Part shown: positions 7,261 through 16,426 of the stretch, in pieces
How the letters are laid out: every line of letters begins with the position of its first letter
Numbering within the stretch: the stretch's first letter is position 1
DNA from: Spirochaetales bacterium
GTDB taxonomy: Bacteria; Spirochaetota; Spirochaetia; Treponematales; Treponemataceae
Direction: 5' to 3'
DNA: 64,000 bases
Assembly (NCBI GenBank): GCA_003252395.1
Contig: QKEL01000009.1
Location: 434,001 to 498,000 of the forward strand
Notes under the pieces: generated by a model
Told to the model about the DNA's origin: nothing
What the model saw: only the letters and a program-made list of their open reading frames with translations
Database searches by the model: none
Made by a program: the position numbers and the translations under genes

Positions 7261-10062
7261 ATGGCCGAAGATCTTGAGAATACGCAGAAACCGAAGGTAA
7301 TTCTGAATAAACAGAAAAAATCCGATCCCTCAATGGCTGACCAGTCCACTGCCGGCGCTTCGCAAGGCGAGAAGAAAAAGGTTGTCGTGGTGAAAAAGAA
7401 AACACCGACTTCCCATATTCCCGAGCCTCAGGAAGCACCGGTCAAGAGGACCGTTCACGTTATACCGGTGCATGGAAGCGACGCGGATAAACCCGCTGCC
7501 CCCGCGGCGGCGGAACCGGCTCCCAAGGCATCGGGAGAGAAAACCGAAGAGGTTTCGCGGGAACGCCGCAAGCCTCAATCGATAGAATTAAGCCCCCCTC
7601 GGCCCAACGTTAAGGTCGGCAATCTCGCCGACCGCGGGCGGCCTGGTCCCAGGACGGGCGGCAATTATAACGGACCTCCTCGCGGCGGTTACGGCAACCG
7701 TGATAATTTCTCGGGTACCCAGGCCCGCGAAGGCGCCGGTTCCCGCGGACCCGGCGGCTACCAGGGCGGTTCGTCCGGACCCGGCGGCTACCAGGGCGGA
7801 CCCGGGCGCGGACCCGGCGGCTACCAAGGCGGTTCCGGCGGCTACCAAGGCGGACCCGGCGGCTACCAAGGCGGACCCGGGCGCGGACCCGGCGGCTACC
7901 AAGGCGGACCCGGGCGCGGACCCGGCGGCTACCAAGGCGGACCCGGACGCGGACCCGGCGGCTACCAAGGCGGACCCGGACGCGGTCCCGGCGGCTACCA
8001 AGGCGGACCCGGACGCGGACCCGGCGGCTACCAAGGCGGTCCCGGGCGCGGACCCGGCGGCTACCAAGGCGGCCCCGGGCGCGGTCCCGGCGGTCCCGGC
8101 GGATCGCCGATGCCCCTCGCATCCGGGAAAGGTCCCGCCAAAAAGCAAACTTTCAAGGGTAAAAAGAGCTCGTCCTATCGGAAGGACAAGGAACTTGATT
8201 TTGAGGAAAAACTTCTTCAGCAAAAGAAGAAGGCTCAAGACAAGGCCAACGCGATTCCCAAGGAAGTCGAAATCATGGAAACCATATCGGTTTCCGAACT
8301 CGCGAGAAAGATGAACCTCAAGGCTTCCGAGCTCATCGGTAAGCTTATGGGTATGGGCATGATGGTGACCATGAATCAATCCATCGACGCCGATACCGCC
8401 ACGATACTCGCGTCTGAATACGACTGCACCGTCCATATCGTCAGCCTGTACGACGAAACCGTTATCGAAAGCGAAAGCGACGCCGGGGCCGAGCTCATGC
8501 ACCGTCCGCCCGTGGTTACGATCATGGGTCACGTTGACCATGGTAAGACCAAGACGCTCGACGCCATCAGAAGCGCCAACGTCGCCGGCGGAGAATTCGG
8601 GGGTATTACCCAGCATATCGGCGCCTACACCGTGGATACGCCGAAGGGAAAGATTACCTTCCTCGATACGCCCGGTCACGAGGCATTCACCATGATGCGC
8701 GCCCGCGGCGCCGAAATCACCGATATCGTGGTTCTCGTCGTGGCGGCAGACGACGGCGTCATGCCCCAAACCATCGAGGCGATCAATCACGCCAAAGACG
8801 CGAAGGTGCCCATCATCGTCGCGGTCAACAAGATCGATAAGCCCGAGGCGAATCCGGACCGTTTGAAGACCCAGCTCTCCGATTACGGGCTCATCCCCGA
8901 AGAGTGGGGCGGAGAAACCCAGTTCGTGCACATAAGCGCGTTGCAAAAGACCGGTTTGGACGAACTGCTCGACGCGATTCTCATCCAGGCCGAAGTGCTC
9001 GAGCTCACCGCCAATTACGATTGCCGCGCCGAGGGCAAGGTTATCGAATCGCGCATCGACCACGGTCGGGGTATCGTCGCGACCATTATCGTGGAACGCG
9101 GTACCCTGCGTACCGGGGATCCCTACGTCGCGGGCGTGTATTCCGGGCGGGTTAGGGCGATCTTTAGCGATCGGGGCGATAAACTCGAGGAAGCGACCCC
9201 GAGCATGCCCGTGGAAATCCTCGGTCTCGAGGGTATGCCCAATGCGGGCGATCCCTTCCAGGTTACCGAATCGGAACGGCATGCCCGTCAGATTTCCTCG
9301 AAGAGACTCGAGCTCAAGCGGTTCGAGAATTCGAGGAACGTTAAAAAGGTTACGCTGGACAATCTGTACGATACGATTCACGACGGCGAAGTCATGGAAC
9401 TCAAGGTCATCATCAAGGGTGACGTGCAGGGTTCCGTCGAAGCGCTCAAGTCCTCGCTGGAAAAGCTTTCCACCAAGGACGTCCGCCTGAACGTTATCCA
9501 CGCTTCCGCGGGAGCCATCAACGACTCGGACGTTATGCTCGCGGCCGCAGACTCCAACGCGATCATCATCGGCTTTAACGTGCGCCCCACCCCTCAGGCG
9601 AAGATCCTCGCCGACCAGGAAAAGGTGGATATCCGAAAGTACAACGTCATTTACAAGGCGGTCGAGGAAATCGAACTCGCCATGGAAGGGATGCTCAAGC
9701 CGGATATCAAGGAAGAGGTTATCGGTTCCGTCGAGGTTCGGGAGGCCATCAAGGTACCCAAGATCGGTACCATCGCCGGTTCTTACGTGCTTCAGGGAAT
9801 GATAAAGCGCAGCTCCACCGTGCACGTTATCCGCGAGGGTATCGTCGTGTACACCGGAAAGCTCGCCTCGCTCCGCCGGTTCAAGGACGACGTGAAGGAA
9901 GTGGCCGCCGGCTTCGAATGCGGTATCTCGGTAGAGAATTACAACGACGTGCGAGTCGGTGACCAGTTTGAGGTAATCGAGTTCGTAGAGGTCGCCCGCA
10001 AGCTGAAGGATAGCGAGAAGCTAAGTTCTGACAAGCCAAAGGCCGAGGGACAGAAGGAATAA
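7261..10062 (+). CDS. infB: Translation initiation factor IF-2 with Gly-rich repeat N-terminus
   Basis: 933 residues. After a charged start comes a low-complexity region at about 163-281 with eleven copies of YQGG, mostly in 11-residue units [11 protein letters not shown]. Then a lysine-rich linker, the short IF2_N helix domain (~345-395), and the GTPase domain: G1 GHVDHGKT (~423), G2 with GGITQHIG, G3 DTPGHEAF, G4 NKID. Domains II-IV follow. IF-2 brings initiator tRNA to the ribosome. The catalytic core looks intact; only the N-terminal repeat is unusual. It follows nusA by 8 bases and its stop touches the rbfA ATG. Confidence 0.97.
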   Translation: MAEDLENTQKPKVILNKQKKSDPSMADQSTAGASQGEKKKVVVVKKKTPTSHIPEPQEAPVKRTVHVIPVHGSDADKPAAPAAAEPAPKASGEKTEEVSRERRKPQSIELSPPRPNVKVGNLADRGRPGPRTGGNYNGPPRGGYGNRDNFSGTQAREGAGSRGPGGYQGGSSGPGGYQGGPGRGPGGYQGGSGGYQGGPGGYQGGPGRGPGGYQGGPGRGPGGYQGGPGRGPGGYQGGPGRGPGGYQGGPGRGPGGYQGGPGRGPGGYQGGPGRGPGGPGGSPMPLASGKGPAKKQTFKGKKSSSYRKDKELDFEEKLLQQKKKAQDKANAIPKEVEIMETISVSELARKMNLKASELIGKLMGMGMMVTMNQSIDADTATILASEYDCTVHIVSLYDETVIESESDAGAELMHRPPVVTIMGHVDHGKTKTLDAIRSANVAGGEFGGITQHIGAYTVDTPKGKITFLDTPGHEAFTMMRARGAEITDIVVLVVAADDGVMPQTIEAINHAKDAKVPIIVAVNKIDKPEANPDRLKTQLSDYGLIPEEWGGETQFVHISALQKTGLDELLDAILIQAEVLELTANYDCRAEGKVIESRIDHGRGIVATIIVERGTLRTGDPYVAGVYSGRVRAIFSDRGDKLEEATPSMPVEILGLEGMPNAGDPFQVTESERHARQISSKRLELKRFENSRNVKKVTLDNLYDTIHDGEVMELKVIIKGDVQGSVEALKSSLEKLSTKDVRLNVIHASAGAINDSDVMLAAADSNAIIIGFNVRPTPQAKILADQEKVDIRKYNVIYKAVEEIELAMEGMLKPDIKEEVIGSVEVREAIKVPKIGTIAGSYVLQGMIKRSSTVHVIREGIVVYTGKLASLRRFKDDVKEVAAGFECGISVENYNDVRVGDQFEVIEFVEVARKLKDSEKLSSDKPKAEGQKE
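7750..8101 (+). repeat. 33-bp coding minisatellite inside infB
   Basis: Near-identical 33-base units encode [11 protein letters not shown]. Eleven YQGG cores are present; the first four are irregular ([16 protein letters not shown]) and later ones regular. Codons alternate between CCAGGG (first two) and CCAAGG, and GGGCGC versus GGACGC, suggesting successive duplications. The run stays in frame throughout. Confidence 0.9.
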
Positions 10063-10452
10063 ATGGGCGAATATCGACTGGATCGGCTCGGCGAGCAGAT
10101 TCGCGAGGAAATTTCCAAATTGATTCTCGGGGGTCGGATAAAGGACCCCCGGGTTTCCACCTTCCTTACCGTTCACCGGGTTGAAGTATCCGGCGATCTC
10201 GCGCACGCGAAGGTATACGTATCCAGCTTTCTGAGCCCTGGCGAAACCCGTCAGGGAGTAAAGGGCCTGGAGCGAGCCGCCGGCTTTATCCAGGGCACGA
10301 TCGGCAAGAAACTCAGAATTCGGCAGTTTCCCCACCTGACTTTTATTTTCGATGAAAGCATCCGCGAGGGTTTTGAAATGGTCCAGAAAATCAATAAACT
10401 TGAAATTTCGGACGTTGAAACCCCCGACGGAGAAGACGGGTCGGACGAATAG
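10063..10452 (+). CDS. rbfA: Ribosome-binding factor A
   Basis: 129 residues, normal length. The family pattern is visible: RLDRLGEQIREEISKLILGGRIKDPRV at the N-terminus (read as two motifs, EQIREEISKLI and IKDPRV) and the KH-like VYVSSFLSPGE, then the conserved end R-Q-F-P-H-L-T-F with DESI. RbfA acts in 16S rRNA 5'-end maturation and 30S assembly. Its ATG follows the infB stop codon directly and its stop is 2 bases before the truB start, so translation is probably coupled through the operon. Confidence 0.95.
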   Translation: MGEYRLDRLGEQIREEISKLILGGRIKDPRVSTFLTVHRVEVSGDLAHAKVYVSSFLSPGETRQGVKGLERAAGFIQGTIGKKLRIRQFPHLTFIFDESIREGFEMVQKINKLEISDVETPDGEDGSDE

Positions 10453-10454
10453 AT

Positions 10455-11429
10455 TTGGGCAGCTCAAACGAGGGAATCGTATTGCTGGCAAAACAGCCCG
10501 GCATTACGAGTTTTTCCGCACTCTGGCAAATTAAGGACGCGCTAAAAACCAAGAAAACCGGCCATACGGGAACGCTCGATACCTTTGCGGACGGGCTTCT
10601 CGTTGCCCTTACCGGTCGGTATACGCGCCTGGTTCCCTTTATTACCGATTGCGATAAGGAGTATATCGCCTTTGTCGCCTTCGGTTCCGAAACCGATACC
10701 CTGGATCCCGAAGGAACGGTAACTAAAACCGGTCCCCTTCCGGATTTGCCTTCCGTTACGGGCGCGCTCAATGCCTTCAGGGGCGAAATTGAGCAAACGC
10801 CTCCCTTGTATTCGGCGGTCCACGTAGACGGTAAAAGAGCCTCAGACCGGACGCGGGGAGGGGAGACCGTCGCCCTTGAACCGAGGAAAATCGTCATTCA
10901 CTCCATAGAAATCGAATCTACCGTTACCGTTCGGGATAATGAACGTGAACTCATTCAAGGCGCCGTGCTACGGGTCGTTTGCTCCAAGGGCACCTATATC
11001 CGCTCCCTCGCCCGCGATATCGCGGCGGCGTGCGGTACCTATGCCCATTTGGCGGCGTTGCGCCGAACCCGAATCGGACCCTTTCCCCTGGAGAAGGCCG
11101 CCGGAGCGGCGATGCTTCCTCCCTTTTCGCCCGAGATTCGCTATCAATTCGGAAAAGGCGAACGTCCCCCGCGCGCGGAGGCCTCGGACATCCGTTCCTC
11201 ACTGATTCCCTTTACCCGTGATATTTCCGCGATCATCGGTTTGCCTCCCCTCGAATTGGTTCCTGATAAACGGGAAGCCTTTTTACGCGGCATGAAAATG
11301 GATACAAGCTGGTTTCTCGCCGCCCCCTGTAACCGCCAGGCCGTATTTTGCGGTCCTGAATTCATGGGCGCCATAGTCGCCAGCGAAGATCGCCTTACGT
11401 ATGGTTTCGTGTTCGGGGGACCCCCTTGA
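10455..11429 (+). CDS. truB: tRNA pseudouridine-55 synthase TruB
   Basis: 324 residues from a TTG at 10455, chosen because the conserved N-terminus (LLAKQPGITSF) starts only eight residues later and no ATG fits. The catalytic motif is GHTGTLDTFADGLL with Asp in G-T-L-D (about residue 42). Downstream, Q-T-P-P-L-Y-S-A-V-H and GTYIRSLARDI match the family. TruB makes the TPsiC-loop pseudouridine in tRNAs. It overlaps ribF by 4 bases. The C-terminal ~100 residues are less conserved, as in other TruB proteins. Confidence 0.94.
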   Translation: MGSSNEGIVLLAKQPGITSFSALWQIKDALKTKKTGHTGTLDTFADGLLVALTGRYTRLVPFITDCDKEYIAFVAFGSETDTLDPEGTVTKTGPLPDLPSVTGALNAFRGEIEQTPPLYSAVHVDGKRASDRTRGGETVALEPRKIVIHSIEIESTVTVRDNERELIQGAVLRVVCSKGTYIRSLARDIAAACGTYAHLAALRRTRIGPFPLEKAAGAAMLPPFSPEIRYQFGKGERPPRAEASDIRSSLIPFTRDISAIIGLPPLELVPDKREAFLRGMKMDTSWFLAAPCNRQAVFCGPEFMGAIVASEDRLTYGFVFGGPP

Positions 11430-12253
11430 AAACGATACTATGGGATTCCCTCGATACCGAAGAAACCCAGTGCCTGATCGATACCCTGTGCCGTAACCGC
11501 TCTGGAACGGCATTGACCATCGGCGGTTTTGACGGTCCTCACCGTGGCCATAAGGCCTTATTCGACGCGGTTATGAACAATGCGTCCCTTCATCGGCACG
11601 TTCCGGGCATCGTCACCTTTCTCCGTTCGCCGAGAACCCTTAAAAAGGGCGACCAATACCCGGGAGACGTTTCGACGCTTCACCTTCGCCTATCCCGCTT
11701 TGAGGAATTAGGCTTTGAATTCGCCCTCCTGATTGACTTTTCCTCGGATTTCAGTAGAATATCAGGAGGTGTATTCTTTGATATTCTGGTAAAAAAGGTT
11801 CGCATGCGGTATGTGGCCGTTGGCCCCGATTTCCGTTGCGGGCATCGCCTGGATACCGGAATGGCGGAAATTTCCGCCATTGCCCACCGGGATGGTTTCC
11901 GCCTCGATTCCATTCAGCAGATAGAGCTAGACGGACTGAGAATAAGTTCCAGCGCCGTGCGCAAAGCGGTTCAATCTGCCGATTTCTCCCTCGCGGAACG
12001 TTTTCTCGGTCATCCATTTTTACTGGACTTCATGGCATTGAAATGGCTGGATACCGGGCTTTCGTTGGAAGTCCCCGTTTCCGACATTACCCAGGCCCTT
12101 CCCGGAGAAGGTCTGTATACCGTGAGCCTCATTCTTACCGAGGGACGGGAATGCGCCGCGAAACTACGGGTATCCCCGCAGTCAGTCGTTTTGAGTCCCC
12201 TTGAGGGACAAACGCTGCCGGGCGAGAACGAAATACTCGCGGTTCGATTTTAG
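11426..12253 (+). CDS. ribF: RibF-type FAD synthetase domain lacking a recognisable riboflavin kinase domain
   Basis: 275 residues. The nucleotidyltransferase half is clear: GGFDGPHRGHKALF (the GxFDGxHxGH site), VTFLRSP, VGPDFRCGHR and ISSSAVR. Bifunctional RibF proteins then continue into a riboflavin kinase barrel of about 125 residues with a PTxN motif. Here only ~80 residues follow FLGHPF, without that motif. The protein may only make FAD from FMN, or the C-terminal part may be a degenerate barrel. It overlaps truB by 4 bases and precedes rpsO, a common order (truB-ribF-rpsO). Confidence 0.85.
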   Translation: MKTILWDSLDTEETQCLIDTLCRNRSGTALTIGGFDGPHRGHKALFDAVMNNASLHRHVPGIVTFLRSPRTLKKGDQYPGDVSTLHLRLSRFEELGFEFALLIDFSSDFSRISGGVFFDILVKKVRMRYVAVGPDFRCGHRLDTGMAEISAIAHRDGFRLDSIQQIELDGLRISSSAVRKAVQSADFSLAERFLGHPFLLDFMALKWLDTGLSLEVPVSDITQALPGEGLYTVSLILTEGRECAAKLRVSPQSVVLSPLEGQTLPGENEILAVRF

Positions 12254-12288
12254 GTTATCATGATGATATTGATAGAGAAGGAGTAAGT

Positions 12289-12558
12289 ATGGCACTTACA
12301 AAAGAAGAAACCACCGCGGTGGTCTCGAAATTCGGCGACAACGAAAAGGATACCGGAAATACCAAGGTTCAGATCGCGCTTCTTACCGAGCGCATCAAAC
12401 AGCTCACGGAGCACTGCAAGACCTTCAAGAAAGATAAGAACAGCAATCGCGGTCTTATCATTCTGGTCGGCCAGCGCCGCCGCTTGCTGAAGTACCTGCA
12501 GCGCAGGGACCTCGCGGGTTACCGTACCCTTATCCAGGAACTCGGGCTCCGCAAGTAA
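12289..12558 (+). CDS. rpsO: 30S ribosomal protein S15
   Basis: 89 residues, exact family length. Conserved features include DTGNTKVQIALLTERI near the start, RIKQLTEH, and the C-terminal RRRLLKYLQRRD motif. S15 binds 16S rRNA helices near the central junction. AAGGAG lies 6 bases before the ATG. The gene ends the long operon: a strong intrinsic terminator starts 5 bases after the stop. pnp follows, the usual rpsO-pnp order. Confidence 0.98.
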   Translation: MALTKEETTAVVSKFGDNEKDTGNTKVQIALLTERIKQLTEHCKTFKKDKNSNRGLIILVGQRRRLLKYLQRRDLAGYRTLIQELGLRK

Positions 12559-12563
12559 GATCA

Positions 12564-12598
12564 AAGTTACCTGCCTAACTCGGGCGGGTAACTTTTTT
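12564..12598 (+). terminator. Intrinsic terminator after rpsO
   Basis: Stem AAGTTACCTGCC / GGGCGGGTAACTT (8 perfect outer pairs, a T-G pair, then 3 more) with a short loop, followed by six T residues (12593-12598). It separates rpsO from pnp, though read-through may still feed pnp. Confidence 0.9.
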
Positions 12599-12637
12599 CA
12601 TTTTCGGGAATAACATCAACTTTAAGGAAATAACCAT

Positions 12638-14731
12638 ATGTCTACTAGAGTAACGTACCGGATCGGGAATGAGGATCTCATTCTCGAGACCGGGCACCTC
12701 GCCAAACAGGCGAACGGTTCTGTTTACGCTCAATACGCGGGTTCCGCGGTATTGGCCACGGCCTGCGCCTCTTCCTCCAGCCAGGAAGGCCTCGATTACG
12801 TGCCGCTTACCGTGGATTACAACGAAAAGTACTATGCCGCGGGAAAAATCCCCGGCGGGTTCATCAAGCGCGAGAGCAGGCCCAAAGACAAGGAAATTCT
12901 CGTTTCCCGCCTGATCGACCGCCCAATGCGCCCCTTGTTTGACAAGGCCTTCGGCCGCGATATCCAGATCGTTCCGACCACCATTTCGTCGGATATGATG
13001 AATCCCCCCGACATCCTCGCCGTGATCGCGAGCTCTGCCGCGGTTACCATTTCCGACATTCCCTTCAACGGCCCGGTCGCCGCTGCGCGCATCGCGTATT
13101 TGGACGGGGAATACGTCATTAACCCGACTTTCGAGCAGATCGAGAAAGCCGACATGGAAATCGTGGTCGCCGGTACTGCCGACGGCATCACCATGGTCGA
13201 GGGCGGCGCCCATGAGGTTTCAGAAGAGGTAATGCTCGGAGCCCTCGACAAGGCCAGCGAGTTCATCAAGGTGATTTGCAAGCTTCAGGACGAATTGCGC
13301 GCGAAAGTGGGCAAGGAAAAACTGCCGCTCAATCCCATGAAGGTCGAGCTTGTAAACCGCGACGCGATTCACGCCGCCGCCTATCCGCGCCTTTCCGAAG
13401 CCCTGTACGTAAAGGGTAAATTCGAGCGCCGCGACGCGTGCGACGCGGTCAAGTCGGAATTGGCGGCCAAATACGCGGAACAGCTTGAAGACGGCGTCCA
13501 GAAAAAACTGTTCGACGCCCTTTTCGAGGAAATGGAATACAACATCCTCCGCGGGACCATCTTGGAAAAAGGCGTGCGCGTCGACGGACGCGGAACCGAG
13601 GATATCCGGGACATAACCTGCGAGATCGGCGTGTTGCCCCGCCCGCACGGTTCTGCGGTGTTTACCCGCGGCGAGACCCAATCGCTCGCGGTCGCCACGC
13701 TCGGCACCGTTTTCGACGAACAGATTTACGACGACATCGAGGGCGATCGCCGCGAGAATTTCATTCTCCACTACAATTTCCCTCCCTATTCCGTCGGCGA
13801 AGTCGGCCGCATGGGTACCGGACGCCGCGAAATCGGCCACGGGTATCTGGCCCGCCGCTCTCTCGAACCGATGGTTCCTTCCCGGGAAGCGTTCCCCTAT
13901 ACGGTTCGCGTGGTATCCGAAATTCTCGAGTCCAACGGATCGTCCTCCATGGCCAGCGTCTGCGGCGGCACCCTTTCGATGCTTCACGCGGGCGTACCCA
14001 TGAAGGCTCCCGTTGCCGGAATCGCGATGGGGTTGATCACCGAAGGCGACAAGTACGCCATCCTTTCGGACATCCTCGGCGAGGAAGACCACCTCGGCGA
14101 CATGGACTTTAAGGTTGCCGGTACCGAGCGCGGAATCACCGGGTTCCAGATGGACATCAAGATCGCCGGCGTTTCCACCGAGATCATGAAGAACGCCCTC
14201 GCCCAGGCGAAACGCGGTCGCCTCCATATCCTCGGCATCATGAACAAGACCATTTCCAAGCCCTCCGCCCAGATCTCCGAGTACGCGCCCCGCATCGAGG
14301 TCATGAAGATCGACACCGACAAGATCGGCGCACTCATCGGCCCGGGCGGCAAGAATATCAAGGCGATTTCCGAGCAGTATTCCGTTACCATCAATACCGA
14401 AAACGACGGTACCGTGACGATTTACGGCAAGACCGCGAAGCACGCGCTTGGCGCGAAAGACGCCGTCAAGGGAATCGTGGAAGATCCCGAGGTCGGCCGC
14501 ATATACGATGGAACGGTCAAGCGGATCATGGATTTCGGCGCGTTCGTCGAAATCCTCCCGGGAAAGGAAGGGCTTTGCCACATTTCCAAACTCTCCCGCA
14601 CCCGCGTCGCAAACGTTTCCGACGTGGTTAAAGAGGGCCAGCGAATTCCCGTGAAGCTTCTTGAAGTCGATAAAATGGGACGCCTCAACCTCTCTTATAT
14701 CGATGCCCTCGGGGACGATGCCGATAAATAG
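12638..14731 (+). CDS. pnp: Polyribonucleotide nucleotidyltransferase
   Basis: 697 residues, full length. Two RNase PH domains are separated by a helical segment; the second contains FTRGETQSLAVATLGT and the active-site region DILGEEDHLGDMDFKVAGT. A KH domain (~553-610, with IGPGGKNIKAI) and an S1 domain (~620-690, DGTVKRIMDFGAFVEI) finish the protein. PNPase degrades RNA from the 3' end by phosphorolysis as a homotrimer. A TTTAAGGAAA site precedes the ATG. It overlaps the next gene by 14 bases. Confidence 0.98.
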   Translation: MSTRVTYRIGNEDLILETGHLAKQANGSVYAQYAGSAVLATACASSSSQEGLDYVPLTVDYNEKYYAAGKIPGGFIKRESRPKDKEILVSRLIDRPMRPLFDKAFGRDIQIVPTTISSDMMNPPDILAVIASSAAVTISDIPFNGPVAAARIAYLDGEYVINPTFEQIEKADMEIVVAGTADGITMVEGGAHEVSEEVMLGALDKASEFIKVICKLQDELRAKVGKEKLPLNPMKVELVNRDAIHAAAYPRLSEALYVKGKFERRDACDAVKSELAAKYAEQLEDGVQKKLFDALFEEMEYNILRGTILEKGVRVDGRGTEDIRDITCEIGVLPRPHGSAVFTRGETQSLAVATLGTVFDEQIYDDIEGDRRENFILHYNFPPYSVGEVGRMGTGRREIGHGYLARRSLEPMVPSREAFPYTVRVVSEILESNGSSSMASVCGGTLSMLHAGVPMKAPVAGIAMGLITEGDKYAILSDILGEEDHLGDMDFKVAGTERGITGFQMDIKIAGVSTEIMKNALAQAKRGRLHILGIMNKTISKPSAQISEYAPRIEVMKIDTDKIGALIGPGGKNIKAISEQYSVTINTENDGTVTIYGKTAKHALGAKDAVKGIVEDPEVGRIYDGTVKRIMDFGAFVEILPGKEGLCHISKLSRTRVANVSDVVKEGQRIPVKLLEVDKMGRLNLSYIDALGDDADK

Positions 14732-15977
14732 GCACGCGCTCGATAACGGGATTACCCTACTATCAGAACCGGTTGCCGCGACGAAAGCCGCGGCGATCGG
14801 TTTTTGGTTTTATACGGGCTCCCGCGACGAAACGGTTTCCAATTCCGGAATAACCCATTTTATCGAGCACATGCTTTTCAAGGGCACGAACGCGTTCTCC
14901 GCGAGGGACATCGCCCGCTTTTTCGATCGAACGGGCGGTTACGTGAACGCCTTTACGGATCGCGAAATCGTTTGCCTATACGCGGTCGTTCCCGGTTCCG
15001 CCGCTACTGCCTCCCTTCGAATGATGGTAGAGATGCTGGCCGCAAGCTCATTCCGCAACGAGGATATCGAAACGGAACGCTCGGTCATTGAGAGCGAAAT
15101 TCTTTCGTATCTCGACGACCCGGAAGAATCCTGCGCCGAGTGGTTCATGGAAACCAGTTTCGCCGGAGCGGGCCTTTCGCTGCCGATCGCCGGGACCGTC
15201 GAGTCGGTAAGCGCCATAAGGCCCTGCGACCTTCGCCGATACCATGCCGAAATCGTGATGCGACGCCTGGCATGCGTAACCCTATCCGGGTCTTTCGACG
15301 AGAATCCCTGCGTTCGCGAGCTGGAGGCTTTACCCCCGGCGAACGATGGGCCAAGCGACCGTCGTATCGGGGAGCTTCCCTCCCTGTGGGTACCGGGAAC
15401 GCGGGTCAAGAAAACCCGATTCAATCAGAGTCAGATCGTCGCGGGATGGAAATTGCCGCCGATAAAAACCACGGTCGACTGGTTTGAATGGTCCGCGATC
15501 AATGATATACTTTCCGATACGGTAAGTTCGCGCCTGTTTCAGGAGATGAGGGAAGAACGGGGCCTTTGCTATTCGCTTTCCGGATCCGTCAACGTGTTTA
15601 GGGATTTATCGTTCCTCGGCGTTACCCTTTCGGTACCGCCCGAAAAAACCCGGGAATCGGTCGAAACCCTGAACGAACACGCGGCAGCCTTCTTTGAGAA
15701 AGGGCCTACCGAACGGGAAGTTTCAGACGCCAGGGAGCGGGAGATCGGCGCTATCACCCTCGCGTCAGAGGATCCTGAATATCGAATGAAACGCCTGGCC
15801 AGGCAATTCTTTCGTGAAGGAAGGGTACAGGATCTTGAGCACGACTTGGAAGCGGTTCGACAATGGTCCTCAGAGGCTTTGATGTCCCGTTTGGCCTCGG
15901 TCTCATGCCAGGCCGACCGAGCGCTCTGCGTGTACGCGCCGGGTAAGTACGGTAAATCCTTGGTAAGGAGTAGGTAA
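14718..15977 (+). CDS. M16-family zinc metalloprotease
   Basis: 419 residues from the ATG at 14718, chosen because it gives the family N-terminus (LDNGITLLSEPV) and has GGGGA just upstream; earlier starts lie inside pnp. The inverted zinc motif HFIEH with the distal Glu in ERSVIESEI marks an active M16 peptidase. A second, inactive-type half follows (REERGLCYSLSG). M16 peptidases cut small peptides within a clam-like chamber. pnp followed by an M16 peptidase and dut is a common bacterial arrangement. Confidence 0.93.
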   Translation: MPINRHALDNGITLLSEPVAATKAAAIGFWFYTGSRDETVSNSGITHFIEHMLFKGTNAFSARDIARFFDRTGGYVNAFTDREIVCLYAVVPGSAATASLRMMVEMLAASSFRNEDIETERSVIESEILSYLDDPEESCAEWFMETSFAGAGLSLPIAGTVESVSAIRPCDLRRYHAEIVMRRLACVTLSGSFDENPCVRELEALPPANDGPSDRRIGELPSLWVPGTRVKKTRFNQSQIVAGWKLPPIKTTVDWFEWSAINDILSDTVSSRLFQEMREERGLCYSLSGSVNVFRDLSFLGVTLSVPPEKTRESVETLNEHAAAFFEKGPTEREVSDAREREIGAITLASEDPEYRMKRLARQFFREGRVQDLEHDLEAVRQWSSEALMSRLASVSCQADRALCVYAPGKYGKSLVRSR

Positions 15978-15983
15978 GGTATC

Positions 15984-16424
15984 ATGGACTGCACAATTCT
16001 CATACGCGCGGAACGGGGAGCCCGTATACCGGAATACAAGACAAAAGACGCCGCGGGCGCCGATATTTGCGCGAGAATCGACGCTCCGCGGGTAATCCAT
16101 CCCGGCGAGCGCTATTTGGTCCCAACCGGGCTTTTCATGGAAATCGAGCCGGGATTTGAGGTTCAGGTACGCCCCCGCTCGGGGCTCGCCTTAAAGCACG
16201 GCATTACCGTATTGAATACGCCCGGTACCATAGACGCGGACTATCGCGGTGAAATAGGCGTCTTATTGATTAATCTCGGTGATGCGCCTTGGACGCTCAC
16301 CGACGGGGAGAGAATCGCGCAAATGGTCGCCGCCCCGGTTACCCGCGCGGTTTTTCGGGTCGCCGATTCGCTTTCGCGGACCGCGCGCGGCACGGGCGGA
16401 TACGGTTCAACGGGAACCCATTAG
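15984..16424 (+). CDS. dut: Deoxyuridine 5'-triphosphate nucleotidohydrolase
   Basis: 146 residues, typical for the homotrimeric dUTPase. All five motifs are recognisable: [25 protein letters not shown], the Gln-containing GERIAQM, and the Gly-rich end [10 protein letters not shown]. It turns dUTP into dUMP, keeping uracil out of DNA. TAAGGT lies just before the ATG. It follows the M16 gene by 6 bases and precedes lptF by 2. Confidence 0.97.
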   Translation: MDCTILIRAERGARIPEYKTKDAAGADICARIDAPRVIHPGERYLVPTGLFMEIEPGFEVQVRPRSGLALKHGITVLNTPGTIDADYRGEIGVLLINLGDAPWTLTDGERIAQMVAAPVTRAVFRVADSLSRTARGTGGYGSTGTH

Positions 16425-16426
16425 CC

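Noticed and set aside
7588..9825. 745-codon minus-strand open frame opposite infB
   Set aside because: Antisense to a certain gene; its composition mirrors the Gly-rich repeat and it has no family features.
13220..14581. 453-codon minus-strand open frame opposite pnp
   Set aside because: Shadow of GC-rich pnp codons with no recognisable motif or promoter.
14661..14717. Earlier start for the M16 protease
   Set aside because: It lies inside pnp and precedes the conserved N-terminus with no SD.
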